From CAZEGV01 sp964511645 (GTDB lineage Bacteria > Bacteroidota > Bacteroidia > Cytophagales > JAAEPT01), in the NCBI GenBank assembly GCA_964511645.1, contig CAZEGV010000027.1, forward strand, positions 1 through 37,574: 37,574 bases of DNA. The letters are read 5' to 3'. Positions 35,450 to 37,574 of the stretch are shown piece after piece. The notes under the pieces are model-generated. The model did no database searches. It had not been told where the DNA came from and worked only from the letters and a program-made list of their open reading frames with translations. A program made the position numbers and the translations under genes. The stretch's first letter is position 1. Every line of letters begins with the position of its first letter.

Positions 35450-35802
35450 GTAATAAGATAGTTTTGTGGTATAGAAAAAGGCGATGAGATATCAGGCTTT
35501 GGTAACCATTATGACCTAGGTTTTAGGAATTAAGACCACGTCTTGGTAGGGATTTTTAGCATTGATCTAGGATGTCGAACATTCTTGATAAACTACTTTT
35601 CGACACCTCGTCAATGGTTTACTTGCGTTCAACTCCTTTATTCACACCTGACAATCTCATGGACTATCTTTTCCTAAACGCTCATAATCAAAGCGTCTTT
35701 AGGTGGTTTTAAAGCCCGCCTATACAACGACTTTGATAGACCTACTACCATCTTCTTTACGGCATTCAACCCTTTTTTTTGCCGTGGTCGATCTTGGTAC
35801 AC
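35450..35802 (-). mobile_element. Group II intron fragment (5' part, domain I)
   Basis: Read on the minus strand from 35802, the sequence begins GTGTACCAAGATCGACCACG. It continues with GAATGCCGTAAAGAAGATGG, a GGTGTGAATAAAGGAGTTGA block, ACCATTGACGAGGTGTCG, GTTCGACATCCTAG and AATCCCTACCAAGACGTGG. In my memory these are 5'-end and domain I blocks of Bacteroidota group II introns, in the right order from a GUGYG-like 5' boundary. The end, somewhere around 35450-35490, is not sharp. No domain V or reverse transcriptase follows. This accounts for most of the 441-base gap; I see no gene in it. Confidence 0.6.
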
Positions 35803-35877
35803 TAAGAATAGTAAGGGGTTAAAAAGCACAAACCATTGAGATTTGTACTTTCTTATACATTTTGTTAGGGCAAGTCT

Positions 35878-36696
35878 TTATTCTATCCAATCCGAAATAT
35901 ATTTTGCTATTTCTATCCAGTTATCTTCTTCCATCATCCAATGAGCATTTGTCTCAAATATTTTTATCCCTACATTTGATTTATGTTTTTTAGATAGCTT
36001 TTTAGCAATCTTAACAGGTGAAGCATTATCTATTCCTCCTGAAACAAACAAAATAGGAATATCAATTTTAGAATACTTTATTTTGTTCGGTTTTTTTCCA
36101 AACAAATTTTTTACCCAAATCATTTCTTTCATTACCAACCCTGATTCATTGGTCATTTTTGAATAAACCTCCTTTTGTTTAGTTTTAGATAAGTTGTGTA
36201 ACATTCCATTAACAGCTTGTTCAAATGTTGGTTTTGCTAAATTATTTTTTAAACGTTTTACACTATTAACCCATTTTACTGATTTTATACTTTCTGAAGG
36301 AGGCATCATTCCATAATTTACTGGGGGAGCGATTAAAATCATTTTTTCAATCAACCCTTCCATTGCGAGTCGTTGAGCAATAATGCAGCCCATTGAATGA
36401 GCTACTATGATTGGAGGATTATTTAGAGACGTAATAATTTCTCTAATTTCAGACACATAATCTTCCATACTCACACCAATCAATGAATTATTTTTTGTTG
36501 TTGTATGATGACTAAACGTTGGGGAGAGAGTTTTATACCCCTTTTCTGAAAAGTAAGTTTTGTAGTTATTCCAAACATCTCCTGTTGACCAAGCTCCATG
36601 TATAAAAACTACGATTTTATTATTGTTCGTTGTGTTTTGAGCATTTCCCGTTAAATTCATAATTACTCCAATTAAGATTAATACTATTGTTTTCAT
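35878..36696 (-). CDS. Exported alpha/beta hydrolase
   Basis: The 272-residue protein has a signal peptide (residues 1-19, ending GNAQ) and the alpha/beta hydrolase core. The oxyanion strand is VVFIHGAWSTGDVW, the nucleophile Ser101 is in VAHSMGCIIAQRLA, the acid is probably Asp223 (VSGGIDNASP), and His252 is in TNAHWMMEED. It acts in the periplasm or outside. The substrate cannot be read; esterase or lipase are equally possible. It lies 90 bases after the Crp/Fnr gene on the same strand, with its own promoter-like box. It is AT-rich and lies between intron and repeat fragments, so recent transfer is plausible. Confidence 0.88.
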   Translation of the reverse strand: MKTIVLILIGVIMNLTGNAQNTTNNNKIVVFIHGAWSTGDVWNNYKTYFSEKGYKTLSPTFSHHTTTKNNSLIGVSMEDYVSEIREIITSLNNPPIIVAHSMGCIIAQRLAMEGLIEKMILIAPPVNYGMMPPSESIKSVKWVNSVKRLKNNLAKPTFEQAVNGMLHNLSKTKQKEVYSKMTNESGLVMKEMIWVKNLFGKKPNKIKYSKIDIPILFVSGGIDNASPVKIAKKLSKKHKSNVGIKIFETNAHWMMEEDNWIEIAKYISDWIE

Positions 36697-36722
36697 AATT
36701 TATCTTTTAAATGATTATGATA

Positions 36723-36748
36723 CAAAAGTACAGGGGGGCACAAGTCAA
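36723..36748 (-). promoter_or_regulatory. Candidate promoter of the hydrolase gene
   Basis: On the minus strand TACTTTTG (36730-36723) fits TAnnTTTG 27-34 bases before the hydrolase start. A TTG (36748-36746) lies 15 bases upstream, slightly closer than usual. It would allow expression apart from the Crp/Fnr gene. Confidence 0.45.
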
Positions 36749-36786
36749 TATCATTAACCTATGGTAACAAATGAATTTGAGGTCAA

Positions 36787-37353
36787 TTATGTTGCTTTTC
36801 GAATTCTACTTAATGATTGAGGTGTAATGCCCAAATATGAAGCGACTAAATATTGAGGAACTCTTTGTGGTAAAGTTGCTCTGTTCTTTATAAGTTTTTC
36901 ATATCGTGTTTTAGCATCATCAATGACTAAGGATACAGCTTTGTCATGCCAATTTTTAAATAATGATTCAGCTATTAATCTTCCAACACGTTCAAAAGAC
37001 TGTTTTTGGGAATATAAATCAGATAAATCCTTATACTTTACAACTAAAATCTCAGAGTCTTCTATACACTTAACATCTTTTTCAGCAAATTGATTGTCTA
37101 TAAAGTTCTTATAATCAGCAATGAATTCATTTTCTAATGAAAACTCATCAATTATCTCATTTCCATCATTATTGTAAACACACATTAAACAGCCTTTAAC
37201 AATAAACCCAATATAGTTACATTTCTTTCCCTCTTCAATAAAGAGTTCCCCTTTCTTTAGAGATATTGGTTTAAATTTAGACAAGAAAATGTCTAAATCT
37301 TTCTCCTCTAAAGGGAAAAATTGTCCGATATGTTGTTTTATTTCGTCTGTCAT
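36787..37353 (-). CDS. Crp/Fnr-family transcriptional regulator
   Basis: The 188-residue protein has an N-terminal cyclic-nucleotide-binding-type beta barrel (about 25-115, with LFIEEGKKCNYIGFIVKGCL and DEFSLENEFIADY). A long helix follows, then a short C-terminal winged helix (PQYLVASYLGITPQSLSRIRK, about 165-186) for DNA binding. The cAMP-contacting Arg-Ser pair of Crp and the Fe-S cysteines of Fnr are not present, so the ligand, if any, differs. Length and form match many Bacteroidota regulators of this family, which often control one adjacent gene; here that would be the hydrolase downstream. It has its own promoter. Confidence 0.93.
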   Translation of the reverse strand: MTDEIKQHIGQFFPLEEKDLDIFLSKFKPISLKKGELFIEEGKKCNYIGFIVKGCLMCVYNNDGNEIIDEFSLENEFIADYKNFIDNQFAEKDVKCIEDSEILVVKYKDLSDLYSQKQSFERVGRLIAESLFKNWHDKAVSLVIDDAKTRYEKLIKNRATLPQRVPQYLVASYLGITPQSLSRIRKAT

Positions 37354-37360
37354 TTGTAAT

Positions 37361-37379
37361 GACCGCTAACGATGGCGGT
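37361..37379. other. Hairpin in the Crp/Fnr leader
   Basis: ACCGC (37362-37366) and GCGGT (37375-37379) form a 5-bp GC-rich stem with an 8-base loop, 8 bases before the start codon on the minus strand. It lies inside the predicted 66-base leader and could hinder ribosome access or mark a repeat element. Confidence 0.35.
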
Positions 37380-37425
37380 AAAAGTAGTGGGGGGAGGGTG
37401 AAATACCAAACTACCCGACTAAAAA

Positions 37426-37455
37426 CAAAGTTAATTAAAAATAGCGAGATTACAA
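37426..37455 (-). promoter_or_regulatory. Promoter of the Crp/Fnr gene
   Basis: On the minus strand TTG (37455-37453), 19 bases, then TAACTTTG (37433-37426) matches the Bacteroidota promoter form. Transcription should begin near 37419. Confidence 0.6.
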
Positions 37456-37478
37456 CCTACTAATACACCCACATTATT

Positions 37479-37491
37479 AACCCGACAGGTT
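37479..37491. repeat. Small hairpin AACC-CGACA-GGTT
   Basis: AACC pairs with GGTT around CGACA. I recall AACC(CGACA/TGTCG)GGTT-type motifs as common intergenic repeats in Bacteroidota, but only one copy is seen here. Confidence 0.3.
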
Positions 37492-37520
37492 TACACCGTT
37501 ATTTTATTAGGCTACATATT

Positions 37521-37536
37521 AAGACCGTTGCAAAAC
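37521..37536 (+). repeat. Second copy of the AAGACCGTTGCAAAAC repeat
   Basis: These 16 bases are identical to 27803-27818 at the right edge of the IS3 scrap. The window ends 38 bases later, so this may be the end of an insertion sequence or a solo terminal repeat. Confidence 0.55.
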
Positions 37537-37574
37537 CCTTGTAGTCAATTCTCTCTTTTTATATCCGTTATTTT

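Noticed and set aside
1..35802. Trans-splicing between the two group II intron fragments
   Set aside because: They lie on opposite strands about 35 kb apart, with no domain V, no reverse transcriptase and no split gene at either place; decay or recombination is simpler.
1..37574. CRISPR arrays and tRNA or rRNA genes
   Set aside because: I saw no regularly spaced direct repeats and no cloverleaf or rRNA-like sequence on either strand.

Overview
The window is AT-rich chromosomal DNA from a member of the Bacteroidota, most like a marine Cytophagales/Flammeovirga-type aerobe. Evidence for this is a full alternative complex III (Act) operon followed by an aa3-type oxidase operon, a secreted protein with a type IX secretion C-terminal tail, promoters of the Bacteroidota type (TTTG/TTG, about 19 bases, TAnnTTTG), and very tight gene packing with ATGA overlaps.

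Layout. 1-574: fragment of a group II intron with no reverse transcriptase gene, then two intrinsic terminators. 575-1207 (-): 2-Cys peroxiredoxin. 1327-1440: hairpin-rich dispersed repeat. 1460-12393 (-): a compact run read from high to low coordinates: heme O synthase, two oxidase subunit III proteins, subunit IV, SCO1, a DUF420 membrane protein, a 78-residue CxxC protein, a 1190-residue membrane histidine kinase and a 1089-residue outer-membrane protein. 12493-16038 (-): oxidase subunits I and II. 16411-25377 (-): actABCDEF, with a clear promoter upstream and a terminator downstream. 25674-27619 (+): T9SS cargo protein and a class III aminotransferase. 27670-27825: scrap of an IS3-family transposase. 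27822-31390 (-): O-antigen-ligase-like protein, PfkB kinase, TANGO2/NRDE protein, DinB-like protein. 31552-35436 (+): FAD oxidoreductase, membrane polyferredoxin and M48 lipoprotein protease. 35450-37574: accessory-looking end with the 5' part of a second group II intron fragment, an alpha/beta hydrolase, a Crp/Fnr regulator and a terminal repeat shared with the IS3 scrap.

How it works together. Act oxidises menaquinol and passes electrons through its own c-type hemes to the CuA site of the aa3 oxidase. The downstream genes supply heme modification (CyoE), copper delivery (SCO1) and assembly (DUF420). The histidine kinase and the outer-membrane protein are translationally coupled to these assembly genes.

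The most striking observation is that oxidase subunit II carries, after a normal CuA domain, a carboxypeptidase-regulatory-like beta domain and a complete OmpA-type peptidoglycan-binding domain. This suggests a respiratory oxidase tethered to the cell wall. ActA also carries two tandem copies of a monoheme cytochrome c domain in front of the usual pentaheme part, giving seven heme sites.
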